From: Clusia tigrina
Lineage: Eukaryota > Arthropoda > Insecta > Diptera > Clusiidae
Length of the DNA stretch: 64,000 bases
Assembly (NCBI GenBank): GCA_920105625.2
Contig: OV050030.1
Coordinates: forward strand, 69,385,111 to 69,449,110
Direction: 5' to 3'
Part shown: positions 1 through 8,790 of the stretch, one piece after another
How positions within the stretch are numbered: the first letter of the stretch is position 1
Layout of the letters: the number at the start of each line of letters is the position of its first letter
The notes under the pieces: model-generated
Seen by the model: only the letters and a program-made list of their open reading frames with translations
What the model was told of the DNA's origin: nothing
The model's database searches: none
Program-made: the position numbers and the translations under genes

Positions 1-660
1 ATCAACTGCGTTGGCCTTGCAAGATCGGCTTACGCATCGATTGCAGATTTCACACAACGTATGAATGCAATTATATACAGAAACCTAGTGCGAAGCGGAA
101 TGTCGCCCTCAGCAGAGTTTTTGACCGGCAGAGTGTGCCGTTGGCCAAGCTATTGTTTGTGCTGTTCTGTAACTATGCCTAGTCCAGAGCACGAGAGAAG
201 AAATAGGAAATCTAATGCAGGATTGCAGTTTTAGAAGTTCAGATTAATTCTGGTTTATTTGGTGGCTCGCTGGCCTTTTTATATCATTCAATTGTTATTG
301 TTTTCTTATTCTAACTAATACAAAATGTATCTATCTTATTTACACTAGTTACAAATCATATTCCCGAAATTTGTCTCAAGTATCGGATTACCGATATTAT
401 TCATTGACGAATCATCGTCTTTGTTTATGTTAATTATTTTGAGTGCAAGTACAGGGCTAAAGTCACTGCACTGTCTAACATGCATGCGCTGCAATATAGG
501 CAGCGTGTGTTATTTCACCCCCAAAATGCTGGTCTAGCGTATTTGGATATTGAGTGCAATTGCGCACGCTGCGCTATTGTCAGTTTGTTTGCATATGCGA
601 CTTGCTGCTGTGCTTATGACGATGTGTGGTCGTCAGTGTACACTTGTATGGTACACTACA
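1..660 (-). repeat. 3' LTR of the Gypsy element (truncated by window start)
   Basis: Direct repeat of 7045-7704 with two mismatches seen by eye. The full LTR is inferred as 701 bp from the right copy, so about 41 bp lie outside the window. The inner edge at 660 reads TGTAGTGTACC on the minus strand and is preceded by a purine-rich tract. Confidence 0.95.
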
Positions 661-671
661 CCCTCACCCTT
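661..671 (-). other. Polypurine tract next to the 3' LTR
   Basis: On the minus strand the bases just before the LTR read AAGGGTGAGGG, directly followed by TGTAG. This is the expected place and composition for the plus-strand primer of an LTR retrotransposon, and it confirms the orientation and LTR edge. Confidence 0.8.
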
Positions 672-937
672 AAGAGAAAAATTAGGGGTGTTAGCGAATA
701 ATTTTTCTGGAAATATGGTTTGTGTTGTATTACAATTGTCTTATGTTAGATGATTTACATATTAATTGGTATTGTTTTTTTTTTTTATAAATTGTTTCTT
801 ATTATTAAAGTTACATAGTAGCGTTTTTAATTGTATAGTTAAAATTACAAATTATGCAGTTTTGATATAATTACATATATTTATGATTACTAATTACATT
901 GTTTTGCTTATATATTGTGATAGTTTTAATTATAAAT
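672..937 (-). other. A+T-rich 3' untranslated stretch of the Gypsy element
   Basis: Between the integrase stop and the polypurine tract there is only low-complexity A+T-rich sequence. I see no env-like frame here. Confidence 0.6.
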
Positions 938-2115
938 TTAAATTACATTGTATGGTTTTAATTGATTATTATGTACTTTCTTAGGTGTACCATTATATTC
1001 TATTAATGAATTTACTCCTAACTTATCTAGTATTTTATATGGTCCTTTATATGGATTCACATTCTTTTTCCTATTTTCTACTTTTAATAGAACTAAATCT
1101 CCTATTTCTACATTAAGTGTATTTGTATTAGTTTTTGAGTCGGTTAGTGTACGTTTTTGTTTTGCTTTCATTAGCATTTGTTTTGCCTTTTCGTGGGCAT
1201 GGCGTAATCTCGCTATTAGCTCGTTGGCGTAATTTTCAAAGTTGTAAATTTTTGTGTTACTTTCTATTACTTCATTGGGTAAACCTGGGAGTTTCCCATA
1301 TATTAATTCATATGGCGTGTAGCCCGTGTCAACATGTGGCATTGTGTTGTAAGTAAAAGTGAAGTAGGGAATCCACTTATCCCATTCGTCGTCGTTTGTC
1401 GATGTCAGTTGGAATTCATTCAAAACTCTGTGGTTGCGTTCTAGTGAGCCTATTGTTTGGTGGTGGTACGGTGTCGAAAATTTCTGTTGTATTTTGAGCA
1501 GTGCACATATGTTTGCCATTAGCTCGTTTGTAAATTCTGTCCCGTTGTCAGATTTAAGAATTTTGAAGTGTCCGTATTTGAGTATAAATTGTTCAACTAA
1601 TGTTTTGGCTGTTGTGAGTGCGTCTTTTGTTATCATTGGATGTGCGATTACGAACTTTGTCAGCTCGCACTGCATGGTCAGTATGTAGCGGTATTCGTTT
1701 GAAATTTTTAGTGGTCCTACGGTGTCAATTGATATGACTTCGAAACTTGTGTTAGGGGTGTCTGTTATGGTTTGTGGTTCTTTGATGTGTCTTGTTTGTT
1801 TACACTTCAGGCATGTGTCACAGTTGGATACGAATTTCTTTACCATTTGGTTCATATTTTTCCAAATGTATCTTTGTTTTAATTTGAGTAGAGTTTTTCT
1901 TACTCCGGGATGTCCTGTTTTGTGGCATTCATCTATTAGTTTGTATTTTAAAATATCCTCCGTTATTCTCTTTGGAGGTATATAAATTAATATTTTTAGC
2001 TGAGGACTTTTGCTATTAATTTTTATTTTTGCGTAGGCTTCTTTAAATTCTTCTTTTGTATATATTTTGAATATTTCATCATTATTTGCAATTGCTAATT
2101 CTTTAATTTTTTTCT
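938..2115 (-). CDS. pol: Gypsy integrase (3' part of pol)
   Basis: The open frame runs from about 2106 to 938; the first Met of a simple call lies at 1855, but homology-like sequence continues upstream. The N-terminal zinc domain is visible as H-x3-H (HKTGH) upstream of 1855 and then CDTC. The catalytic core follows with D in ISIDTVGPL, D in KSDNGTEFTN and E in SLERNHRV, the D,D-35-E set. The C-terminal part is basic and ends with a GPYKIL-like motif. The frame is shifted relative to the RNase H frame at a T7 run (2107-2113, plus strand). Apart from the shift the integrase is intact. It would insert element cDNA into host DNA. Confidence 0.9.
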
Positions 2116-2993
2116 TTCTTCGTTTTGGATATCAATTTCCTCAGAATCGAGTCTAGTCTCGCTGATTTATCATTGATTCCTGCATGCTTTATATTTTCAT
2201 TTATATTTTTATATTTAGGTCGGAGCTTCTTCAGAGTCGAATCTTGATTCGGTGAATTATCGCTTTCGCCTATGTGCACAATATCATTTTTTATATATAT
2301 ATTCATTTTTTCAAAGCTTTGATTTTTCTTGTCGACATTAAATTTTAATTTTTTAATATTCTTGACGTCATTTATTGATGTACATTCCCATATTTGAAGG
2401 TGATAAGTCTCCTGAGATATGCAATTTCTCAATTTCTTATTTTCATTTTTATTTGCCTCTTTATTTATTTCCTCTTTATTTATTTTATTTACCTCTTCAT
2501 TTGTTTTATTTTTATTTGCCATCCCTCTCGTTATTACTAGGGTTCTTTTGGCTTTTTCATCAATTTCTTTCGGTATCATTTCTTTTAGAATGTCCGAGTC
2601 GATTTGTATTCTTGACAATGCATCTGCATTTGTATTCATCTTTCCAGTTTTATATACTATGTTAAAATCATAGTCACTGAGGTCTAATCTAATTCTGGTC
2701 ATTTTAGATGAAGGGTTTTTGTGAGAGAATAGCGATATCAGTGGTCGATGGTCAGTTACTACCGTGAACTTTTGACCATATAGATAGGGTTTGAAGAAGT
2801 TAATACCCCAGTGTATTGCTAGTAGTTCTTTTTCTATTACTGGCTTATTCAAATCATGTTTTTGTAATGATTTGCTAGCATATGATATTGGTAAATCTTG
2901 TCCTATTTCGCCTTGTGATAGTACGGCGCCTAATGCATAATTCGATGCATCTGTAGTTAATATGAAAGGTTTATCAAAATTTGGGTATTGCAA
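2103..2993 (-). CDS. pol: Gypsy RNase H and connection segment of pol
   Basis: The RNase H-like domain begins with LTTDASNYALGAVLSQ (catalytic Asp in TDAS), followed by EKELLA and VTDHRPL, then NADALSR, all typical of Gypsy pol. The frame is the same as that of the RT piece upstream, but a TAA at 3039-3041 separates them; the motif around it (WTDEC then KSFETL on the far side) shows the stop lies inside the protein. After about 120 residues the sequence becomes Lys/Asn-rich, a linker before integrase. The frame ends at a T7 run where the reading frame shifts into integrase. Confidence 0.88.
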   Translation of the reverse strand: MQYPNFDKPFILTTDASNYALGAVLSQGEIGQDLPISYASKSLQKHDLNKPVIEKELLAIHWGINFFKPYLYGQKFTVVTDHRPLISLFSHKNPSSKMTRIRLDLSDYDFNIVYKTGKMNTNADALSRIQIDSDILKEMIPKEIDEKAKRTLVITRGMANKNKTNEEVNKINKEEINKEANKNENKKLRNCISQETYHLQIWECTSINDVKNIKKLKFNVDKKNQSFEKMNIYIKNDIVHIGESDNSPNQDSTLKKLRPKYKNINENIKHAGINDKSARLDSILRKLISKTKKEKN

Positions 2994-3038
2994 TAGTGGT
3001 GGGTTTATTAATTTTAGTTTAAGAGTTTCAAAAGATTT

Positions 3039-3596
3039 TTAGCATTCATCTGTCCATACAAATTTGGCTGATTTCTTTAGTAAGGAGTTTAAACATTTTG
3101 CAATATCTGCAAATTCTGGTATGAATTTTCTATAGTAGTTGCAGAATGCAACGAATCTTCTTACTTCGTCTGCGTTTTTCGGTTGAGGGTAATTTTTTAC
3201 AGTTTCGTATTTTGCTGGGTCAGTTTTAACTCCGTCTTGTGTAATCAAATGTCCTAAATATACGACTTCTGGTCTCAGAAAGTTGCACTTTGCTGCGTTT
3301 AATTTTAAGTTATGTTGTTTTAGTCTGTCTAGTACTTTGATTAAATTTTGGTTATGGTGGTTTAGACTGCATCCATAGATGATTATGTCATCTACATAAA
3401 GGAATACTTCTGACTCAAGTCCTGAGAGTGCTATTGTTAACATTCTCTGAAAGCTGTTGGATGAAATTTTTAGTCCGAAAGGTAGTCTTTTAAATTGATA
3501 ATGTCCATTGGATGTGGAAAAAGCTGTTAATGGTCGTGATTGTTTTTCTAATTTTTTTGATGAAATGAACTGGTCATGTCTAAGGTTGAAAACCAT
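3039..3596 (-). CDS. pol: Gypsy reverse transcriptase, second part
   Basis: This frame contains the RT catalytic motif YVDDIIIYG, LPFGL upstream of it, and YLGHLITQDGV downstream, ending at WTDEC before a TAA. The true protein enters this frame from the 3548-4735 frame: the end of that frame (FSTLDMTSSFHQ) runs into the start of this one (EKQSRPLTAF) across a T7 run at 3552-3558 on the plus strand. A one-base homopolymer difference therefore splits the RT core. Confidence 0.9.
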   Translation of the reverse strand: MVFNLRHDQFISSKKLEKQSRPLTAFSTSNGHYQFKRLPFGLKISSNSFQRMLTIALSGLESEVFLYVDDIIIYGCSLNHHNQNLIKVLDRLKQHNLKLNAAKCNFLRPEVVYLGHLITQDGVKTDPAKYETVKNYPQPKNADEVRRFVAFCNYYRKFIPEFADIAKCLNSLLKKSAKFVWTDEC

Positions 3597-4735
3597 TTTG
3601 CTCTGCCTAACTTGTCCAGAATGTCTTCTAGGCGAGTTAGCGGGAATTTATCATTTACTATTTTGTCATTCAGTTTTCTAAAATCCACTACAAGTATCCA
3701 TTTCTTTTTGTCAATAGTGTTCTTTTTAGGAACCAAAAGGAGTGGAGCATTGTATGGGCTGACTGAAGGTTCAATGATATCCTCTTGTAGCATTTTCTTT
3801 ACCTGTTCATTCACAATTTCTGTGTGTGTGTGTGGCAGTCTGTAGTTTTTAATGTAAACGGGGGTGTTGTCATGTGTCGTTATGTTTTGTGTGTAAAAAT
3901 TGTTTGTCGAAAGTGGTTCGTCTTCAAGATGAAAAACTTCTTGGTATTGTCTTAGGATGTTTATGAGTTGGGTTTTTGTAATTTCGTCTGTGCAGTTAAA
4001 ATTTAAAGTTTCAATGATTTTCTGTAGTCTATTTTCATTGTAATTATCTTGCGTACTGTACTTTAGTATGTCATAATTTTTTAGTGAGTCAGTTTCAAAT
4101 TGTATGCCGTCTAAAATTACCTCTTTGTTTGTTGTATTTAAAATTTTTATGTGGGTTATACCACTTTTGGGTGCTATTGAGTTGCTTAGAAATATGCCTT
4201 CTTTTAATTCTTTATTTAGAATTATTTTGTCTTCATTTATGTTTAATTTTAAGGCTTGTATTATTTCTGTTCTTGCTGGTATTTTTATTGTTTGAGTATC
4301 GTGAGATTTAGTGTGCATGGGTATAGTGAATGTTTGTTTTTTTACGTACGCGGAAATTGTAAACGTTTCATAATCGATTTTACATATATATTTTTCAAAA
4401 AAATCCCTACCTAGAATGCCATCTGTTTCTATTGGAAATGTTTTGTTTACTAATTGGAAAGGGTGGTTGCAAGATTCTTCTCCAATATCTAATTGTAATT
4501 CTATTTGACCTTCAGAATATACCTCTTCGTTTGTTATGCCTGTTAATTTGCATTTGTCATCAGGAAAGTATTCGTGGTTTTCTAATTTGCTGCTTATTTT
4601 GCATAATGAGATGTCGGCACCTGTGTCTATCAAAAATGTCATTTTTTGCTTTTTGTGTGTCAGCGTGACGAAATTTGTGTGGTTATCCGAGATTTTATAC
4701 ACATTTAATTTTGGCTGTCCAGAATGGTTATACAT
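3548..4735 (-). CDS. pol: Gypsy protease and N-terminal reverse transcriptase
   Basis: An aspartic protease active site (FLIDTGAD, residues about 34-41) opens the protein; RT begins near residue 290 with YRLPH, then VVDFRKLN and FSTLDMT, which carries the first catalytic Asp. The pol frame is -1 relative to gag and overlaps it by about 31 nt, the usual Gypsy arrangement for ribosomal frameshifting. The protein breaks off just after the motif A Asp at a T7 run. The first Met shown may not be a real start, since pol would be made as a Gag-Pol fusion. Confidence 0.9.
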   Translation of the reverse strand: MYNHSGQPKLNVYKISDNHTNFVTLTHKKQKMTFLIDTGADISLCKISSKLENHEYFPDDKCKLTGITNEEVYSEGQIELQLDIGEESCNHPFQLVNKTFPIETDGILGRDFFEKYICKIDYETFTISAYVKKQTFTIPMHTKSHDTQTIKIPARTEIIQALKLNINEDKIILNKELKEGIFLSNSIAPKSGITHIKILNTTNKEVILDGIQFETDSLKNYDILKYSTQDNYNENRLQKIIETLNFNCTDEITKTQLINILRQYQEVFHLEDEPLSTNNFYTQNITTHDNTPVYIKNYRLPHTHTEIVNEQVKKMLQEDIIEPSVSPYNAPLLLVPKKNTIDKKKWILVVDFRKLNDKIVNDKFPLTRLEDILDKLGRAKWFSTLDMTSSFHQKN

Positions 4736-5910
4736 TCTGGGCCTTGTTCGTTTCCCGCATCGTGTATCATGTTTATGCGGCGGTTTCTGTTTGAGTTGTA
4801 ATTGTTGTTGTTGTTCTGTTGTCTGCCTTGTGAGTTGTAGTTGTTGTTGTGTCTGAAGTTGTTATTATTTTGATTATTGGTGTTGTTGTAGTTATTGTTT
4901 CTTTGACTGTAATTTGTATTGCTACGGTTATTTTTGTCATAGCGTGTGCTGAAATTATGTCGTGTGTTGTTTGTGTATTGTGGAGTAGGGTTGAATGAAT
5001 TATATTTGCGCGGAGCGTTGAAATTGGACCTTCTACCTTGTGAGTTGAATGAATTATGTCCTACTTGCATCAGCTGTGATGTGTTCGGCATTATTCTAGA
5101 TTCGCTCTCAAGTTCAAGTGCCAATTCTGTTGCTTCTGCTAGATCTTGTGGACTTGCAGCAAAAATTGTCGCTTTGTAATTCTCATTCAGTCCTTTCTTG
5201 AAAGTGTCCAATGCTAACTTGTTGTTTGTTTTTATTATTACGTTCTTTTCTGCTTGTGTAGCTGTCTCTCCTAAAGTGTGTATGTTAATTCTGTTTAAAC
5301 TTTCTATTATTGTCAGTATTTTTTCTTTGTATGAGTTGATTCCTGAATTCCTTTGTTGTAGATTAGTTAGTCTAGCTTGTAGCTGTGGTATTGTTGTCGC
5401 GTCTTTGTACCTCTGTTGTAGTAGAGTGGTAAATGTATTTAAGTCTTCTGGTTTTGTGTAACCTCCTATTGCTGTTCTTACATTGGCAGATAATTTGGCA
5501 TGGTAGATATACTCTAGTAAATCTGTCTGTCCTGACTCGTTGAGTGATTTGTTTATCAGCTCAGCTGTGATTATGAAACTATCTAATTCTCTGAAGTTGC
5601 CCGTAAATGTGGGTAGAGATTTTGATGCCGTTTCTATGCTAAAAGGTGCCATGTTGTCTATTGGTTCAGTCTCTTCGGTTAATTGTTGTAGTAAAATGGT
5701 TTTTATTGTGAAATAAGTATTGGCGAAGCTAATTTTTATTCCAGTTAGATCTTTATTGTCAGTGTCGGTCTCTATTATATTATTAAACTCCTCTCTTAAA
5801 GTGTCAGTTAGTCTAAGTTTTGCTGTCACTGTTTTGTTTGTATGTCTTCTGCTGGGATTTTTCCTAAGTGTTGCTAGTATATCTTTTAAGGCATTGAATT
5901 TTAAATCCAT
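4705..5910 (-). CDS. gag: Gypsy Gag-like structural protein
   Basis: A 401-residue open frame precedes pol and overlaps its start. It begins MDLKFNALKDIL, has a helical middle (LPTFTGNFRELDSFI, LLQQRYKDATTIPQLQARL) resembling a retrotransposon capsid domain, and ends in a long Asn/Arg-rich basic tail instead of a CCHC zinc knuckle. The tail probably binds RNA in place of the nucleocapsid, as described for Mdg1/412-group elements. The frame is uninterrupted. The start was chosen as the first ATG after an A+T-rich gap. Confidence 0.85.
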   Translation of the reverse strand: MDLKFNALKDILATLRKNPSRRHTNKTVTAKLRLTDTLREEFNNIIETDTDNKDLTGIKISFANTYFTIKTILLQQLTEETEPIDNMAPFSIETASKSLPTFTGNFRELDSFIITAELINKSLNESGQTDLLEYIYHAKLSANVRTAIGGYTKPEDLNTFTTLLQQRYKDATTIPQLQARLTNLQQRNSGINSYKEKILTIIESLNRINIHTLGETATQAEKNVIIKTNNKLALDTFKKGLNENYKATIFAASPQDLAEATELALELESESRIMPNTSQLMQVGHNSFNSQGRRSNFNAPRKYNSFNPTPQYTNNTRHNFSTRYDKNNRSNTNYSQRNNNYNNTNNQNNNNFRHNNNYNSQGRQQNNNNNYNSNRNRRINMIHDAGNEQGPECITILDSQN

Positions 5911-6018
5911 TTAGGATTATGGTGAGAAATTTGTATTAGGAAATTTTTTATTTATTTTTATATAAAATTTGACATTTTTATTTAAATGTTTAAATGTTTA
6001 TTTAATATATTGTTTAAA

Positions 6019-6237
6019 TTAGACTGCTGTAATAGCGTTGCCATTAGCGTCATTCTTATACTTATGGACATATTTTTTAAAATATTTATCTAATTTGTAT
6101 GCTACGATAATGATAATTATTACTAAAAATATTACTACGTATGACTCCGGAATCGATGGGTAGGTGATTTCTGTCGATAGCTGGTTGTTGTTTATCGTAG
6201 CATCTTGGTGCTGTGGCTTACTCTGGCTTTTTCCCAT
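6019..6237 (-). CDS. Small leader ORF with myristoylation-like N-terminus and membrane segment
   Basis: A 72-residue frame upstream of gag. It begins MGKSQSKP, a Gly-2 / Ser-6 arrangement like N-myristoylated proteins, and holds a strongly hydrophobic segment (VVIFLVIIIIIVAY, residues about 34-47) followed by a Lys-rich stretch. It overlaps the preceding small ORF by about 46 nt and ends about 110 nt before gag. I do not recognise the protein. A short membrane protein in the leader of a Gypsy element would be unusual; it could also be a fortuitous frame. Conservation in sister copies would decide. Confidence 0.45.
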   Translation of the reverse strand: MGKSQSKPQHQDATINNNQLSTEITYPSIPESYVVIFLVIIIIIVAYKLDKYFKKYVHKYKNDANGNAITAV

Positions 6238-6431
6238 TCTTCGAGCGCCTTGATCATCCGTATAGTTTCGTCTTCGATTGTTGTTTGGTCTTTATAGTCC
6301 TCTACGGTTGGAGTGCCAGGTTTTCCGATCATACGCCAAGTTATTCGCATGCACGCTATCTGGTCACTTTCTTCTGTTTTTGATTTGGAGTTTGAGTTCT
6401 TCAATTTCCTCCCAGATTCGTGTGGCCTCAT
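6192..6431 (-). CDS. Small leader ORF, middle frame (unknown)
   Basis: A 79-residue frame overlapping the ORF at 6364-6702 by 68 nt and the membrane ORF by about 46 nt. It contains MRITWRMIGKPGTPTVEDYKDQ and an acidic helix-like end (IKALEEWEKAR). It may be the C-terminal half of a single leader protein whose N-terminal half is 6364-6702, separated by one frame change within the overlap. No known domain was recognised. Confidence 0.4.
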   Translation of the reverse strand: MRPHESGRKLKNSNSKSKTEESDQIACMRITWRMIGKPGTPTVEDYKDQTTIEDETIRMIKALEEWEKARVSHSTKMLR

Positions 6432-6702
6432 TCCACGGAGGTGGGTTGGTTTCGTCTCTAACGATTGAAAGTAGGTGCGCTAATTTGTGCTTCTGTTTGG
6501 TTAACAGTCCTCCTCGTTTCTTTAGAGGTTTTATTTTGCACGGTGGGATTGCTGTTTTCTTGAGCTCTTTCTGGAGTATTTGGCGTCGTTGGTACTCCTT
6601 GATCGTTAGTGGAAGTGGTCCGACTTTTAGTGGAGGTTGTGCAACGTATATTGGTGCAGGAACGGTTGGTTTGCATGCAGATTGTGGCACGTATTCTTCC
6701 AT
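6364..6702 (-). CDS. Small leader ORF, first frame (unknown)
   Basis: A 112-residue frame, the first substantial ORF after the tandem array in the element leader. It is Pro/Lys-rich (PAPIYVAQPPLKVGPLPL) with a charged C-terminal helix (WEEIEELKLQIKNRRK). An alternative frame at 6458-6751 overlaps it but is compositionally less protein-like. No domain recognised. Together with the next two frames it makes a chain of overlapping small ORFs before gag. Confidence 0.4.
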   Translation of the reverse strand: MEEYVPQSACKPTVPAPIYVAQPPLKVGPLPLTIKEYQRRQILQKELKKTAIPPCKIKPLKKRGGLLTKQKHKLAHLLSIVRDETNPPPWNEATRIWEEIEELKLQIKNRRK

Positions 6703-6732
6703 GAGTTGGGTTGCTGTTTTTGATGCTTTTTA

Positions 6733-7003
6733 GGTTGTAGATCGGTCGCAAGATTATATAACGGTTGCAGGAACGGTTGCAGGATTATAGAGCGGTTGCA
6801 GGAACGGTTGCAGGATCGGTTGCAGGATCGGTTGCAGGAACGGTTGCAGGATTATATAACGGTTGCAGGATTATAGTGCGGTTGCAGGATCGGTTGCAGG
6901 AACGGTTGCAGGTCAGTTGCAGGATCGGTTGCAGGATTATATAACGGTTGCAGGATTATAGTGCGGTTGCAGGAACGGTTGCAGGTCAGTTGCAGGATCG
7001 CCA
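6733..7003 (-). repeat. Tandem array of a CCTGCAACCG unit in the retrotransposon leader
   Basis: Roughly 20 copies of a 10-14 bp unit (plus strand cGGTTGCAGGa) with spacers such as AACGGTTGCAGG and ATTATATAACGG. The array extends up to the primer-binding site, and the bases after its TGG (CGATCCTGCAACTG) are themselves a repeat unit. It appears to have grown from the region next to the primer-binding site. Confidence 0.85.
6986..7003 (-). other. Primer-binding site
   Basis: Directly after the LTR end ...CCCCTACA the minus strand reads TGGCGATCCTGCAACTGA. A TGG immediately following the LTR, complementary to a tRNA 3' CCA end, is the expected minus-strand primer site. The tRNA species was not determined. 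Confidence 0.75.
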
Positions 7004-7704
7004 TGTAGGGGTGATATACGTGTGTAGATGAGGGTTGATTCAACATCAACTGCGTTGGCCTTGCAAGATCGGCTTACGCATCGATTGCAGATTTCACACA
7101 ACGTATGAATGCAATTATATACAGAAACCTAGTGCGAAGCGGAATGTCGCCCTCAGCAGAGTTTTTGACCGGCAGAGTGTGCCGTTGGCCAAGCTATTGT
7201 TTGTGCTGTTCTATAACTATGCCTAGTCCAGAGCACGAGAGAAGAAATAGGAAATCTAATGCAGGATTGCAGTTTTAGAAGTTCAGATTAATTCTGGTTT
7301 ATTTGGTGGCTCGCTGGCCTTTTTATATCATTCAATTGTTATTGTTTTCTTATTCTAACTAATACAAAATGTATCTATCTTATTTACACTAGTTACAAAT
7401 CATATTCCCGAAATTTGTCTCAAGTATCGGATTACCGATATTATTCATTGACGAATCATCGTCTTTGTTTATGTTAATTATTTTGAGTGCAAGTACAGGG
7501 CTAAAGTCACTGCACTGTCTAACATGCATGCGCTGCAATATAGGCAGCGTGTGTTATTTCACCCCCAAAATGCTGGTGTAGCGTATTTGGATATTGAGTG
7601 CAATTGCGCACGCTGCGCTATTGTCAGTTTGTTTGCATATGCGACTTGCTGCTGTGCTTATGACGATGTGTGGTCGTCAGTGTACACTTGTATGGTACAC
7701 TACA
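7004..7704 (-). repeat. 5' LTR of the Gypsy element (complete)
   Basis: 701 bp, bounded on the minus strand by TGTAG...CTACA, a perfect 5-bp terminal inverted repeat. The inner edge is fixed by the primer-binding site and the outer edge by the repeat with 1-660. A TATA-like box and an AATAAA lie inside. Confidence 0.9.
7319..7329 (-). promoter_or_regulatory. TATA-like box in the 5' LTR
   Basis: Minus strand reads GATATAAAAAG here. An AATAAA (minus strand, about 7296-7301) follows about 20 bp downstream, the usual compact LTR arrangement. The same sites occur at 275-285 in the left LTR. Confidence 0.55.
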
Positions 7705-7854
7705 AATGTTTCTATGGTTATTGTTGTTAATAGAAACTGATGTAGCAGCAATATTTAGAAATAATGACAGAGAGCCATCGTTTGGAAAAGTATACTTGTA
7801 TTTCTAATGTATACAATTCGTAACATTTCTGTTTTGGATACAGCTCTGGATCCA

Positions 7855-8410
7855 TTGGCTTAGCCATTATTATTTCCAAACCGGACACAGGGTGGCATAT
7901 AAATCTATCTCACAACATAGCTTCTACTTCTACTGCTAATGCTCCTCGAATAAAAGTTACAATGCTACAATATATTTGCTATCGTCTTGCCATTCGTGAC
8001 GAATAGAGTATATTGCATAGTTCGCAAAAATTATTTCTTCAATGGTTTGTCGATGTAAATGTTGGTCTTGAAGGTACAAGATTACATTTTATTCGTGAAA
8101 ATCAGAAAATGCGTCTTGCTGAATTAAATAATAACTTAATTGATTTTGTGCGCAATAATAATAGTAATGGTCAGTTATCAGGCCATCAAGTAATTTTACA
8201 ATCTTCGTTTCCGGTTCCCCACGTAATATGTATCAAAATTATTTAGATGCAATGTGTGATGTTCGACATTTTAGGAAATCATCTTTATATATGATTATAA
8301 CGTGTAATCCGAAATGGCCAGAAATCTTTAAAGCAGCTAAACTCATTTCCGTCCTGAAATTGTTGTGCACGTGTTCAAAAGTAAGCTTAAAGAGCTTTTT
8401 AATTCAATAG
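7855..8410 (+). pseudogene. Helitron Rep domain, first piece
   Basis: Frame fragments carry Helitron-like signatures: DTGWHINLSHN, YRLAIRDE, LQWFVDVNVGLEGTRLHFIRENQ, then LQSSFP and, in a shifted frame at 8228, YQNYLDAMCDVRHFRKSSLYMIITCNPKWPEI (the family's TFTCNPKW region). At least one frameshift lies near 8225 and in-frame stops are present. The piece stops near VFKSKLKELF, where an unrelated 370-bp segment begins. Confidence 0.8.
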
Positions 8411-8790
8411 TTTGAAAATAAATTTTTGGCAAAGTAGAAACAATTATTTTCTTTATGTATTTTTTATTTATTTCAGTCTACTGATAATTAAATCTTACAG
8501 ACTATAGGTACAAAGTTTAATTAAATAATATAAAAAGACTAAACGATTTTCATCTACATTAAAGTTGAATGAGCTACGATACTTATTACAAATGCGAATA
8601 CACCTGTTAATAGGTTCATTAGAGGCATATTTAGTTTTATAAAATTCATCAACAAAGATTCGGTTGTTTCTAAGAAATCTACGAGCTTCATATAATGCAA
8701 AATAGTTTGATAGCTCTTTACACTCAATTTTGCCTGCTAATATATGAAAAACAAACAAAATAGAGTTTAAAATTCGCCTTTCCTTTAAGG
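8411..8790 (-). mobile_element. Probable LINE 3' fragment inserted in the Helitron
   Basis: This segment interrupts the Helitron Rep frame between KSKLKELF and IYTIAFQKRDLP. A minus-strand frame of 87 residues (8758-8495) ends with a pattern (EPINRCIRICNKYRSSFNFN) that resembles the C-terminal tail of Jockey/LOA-type LINE polyproteins. The clade is not recognised and there is no clear poly(A) tail, so identity is tentative. Confidence 0.4.

Larger units (their letters stand above)
1..7704 (-). mobile_element. Gypsy (Mdg1/412-like) LTR retrotransposon, left LTR cut by window edge
   Basis: The element reads on the minus strand. A direct repeat at 1-660 and 7045-7704 gives the two LTRs. Between them, in transcription order, lie a primer-binding site, a tandem array, three small leader ORFs, gag, pol (protease, RT, RNase H, integrase in Gypsy order) and a polypurine tract. 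By eye the LTR copies differ at only two of 660 positions (169/7213 and 534/7578), so the insertion is young. No env-like frame follows the integrase, and gag lacks a CCHC knuckle; both fit the Mdg1/412 group, though that placement is inferred. The element sits in Helitron-derived sequence on its right side. The target duplication cannot be tested because the left flank is outside the window. Confidence 0.93.

Noticed and set aside
2375..2673. Plus-strand ORFs opposite pol (and at 4084-4311, 4536-4856)
   Set aside because: Hydrophobic or Cys-rich antisense shadows of the Gypsy pol and gag frames.
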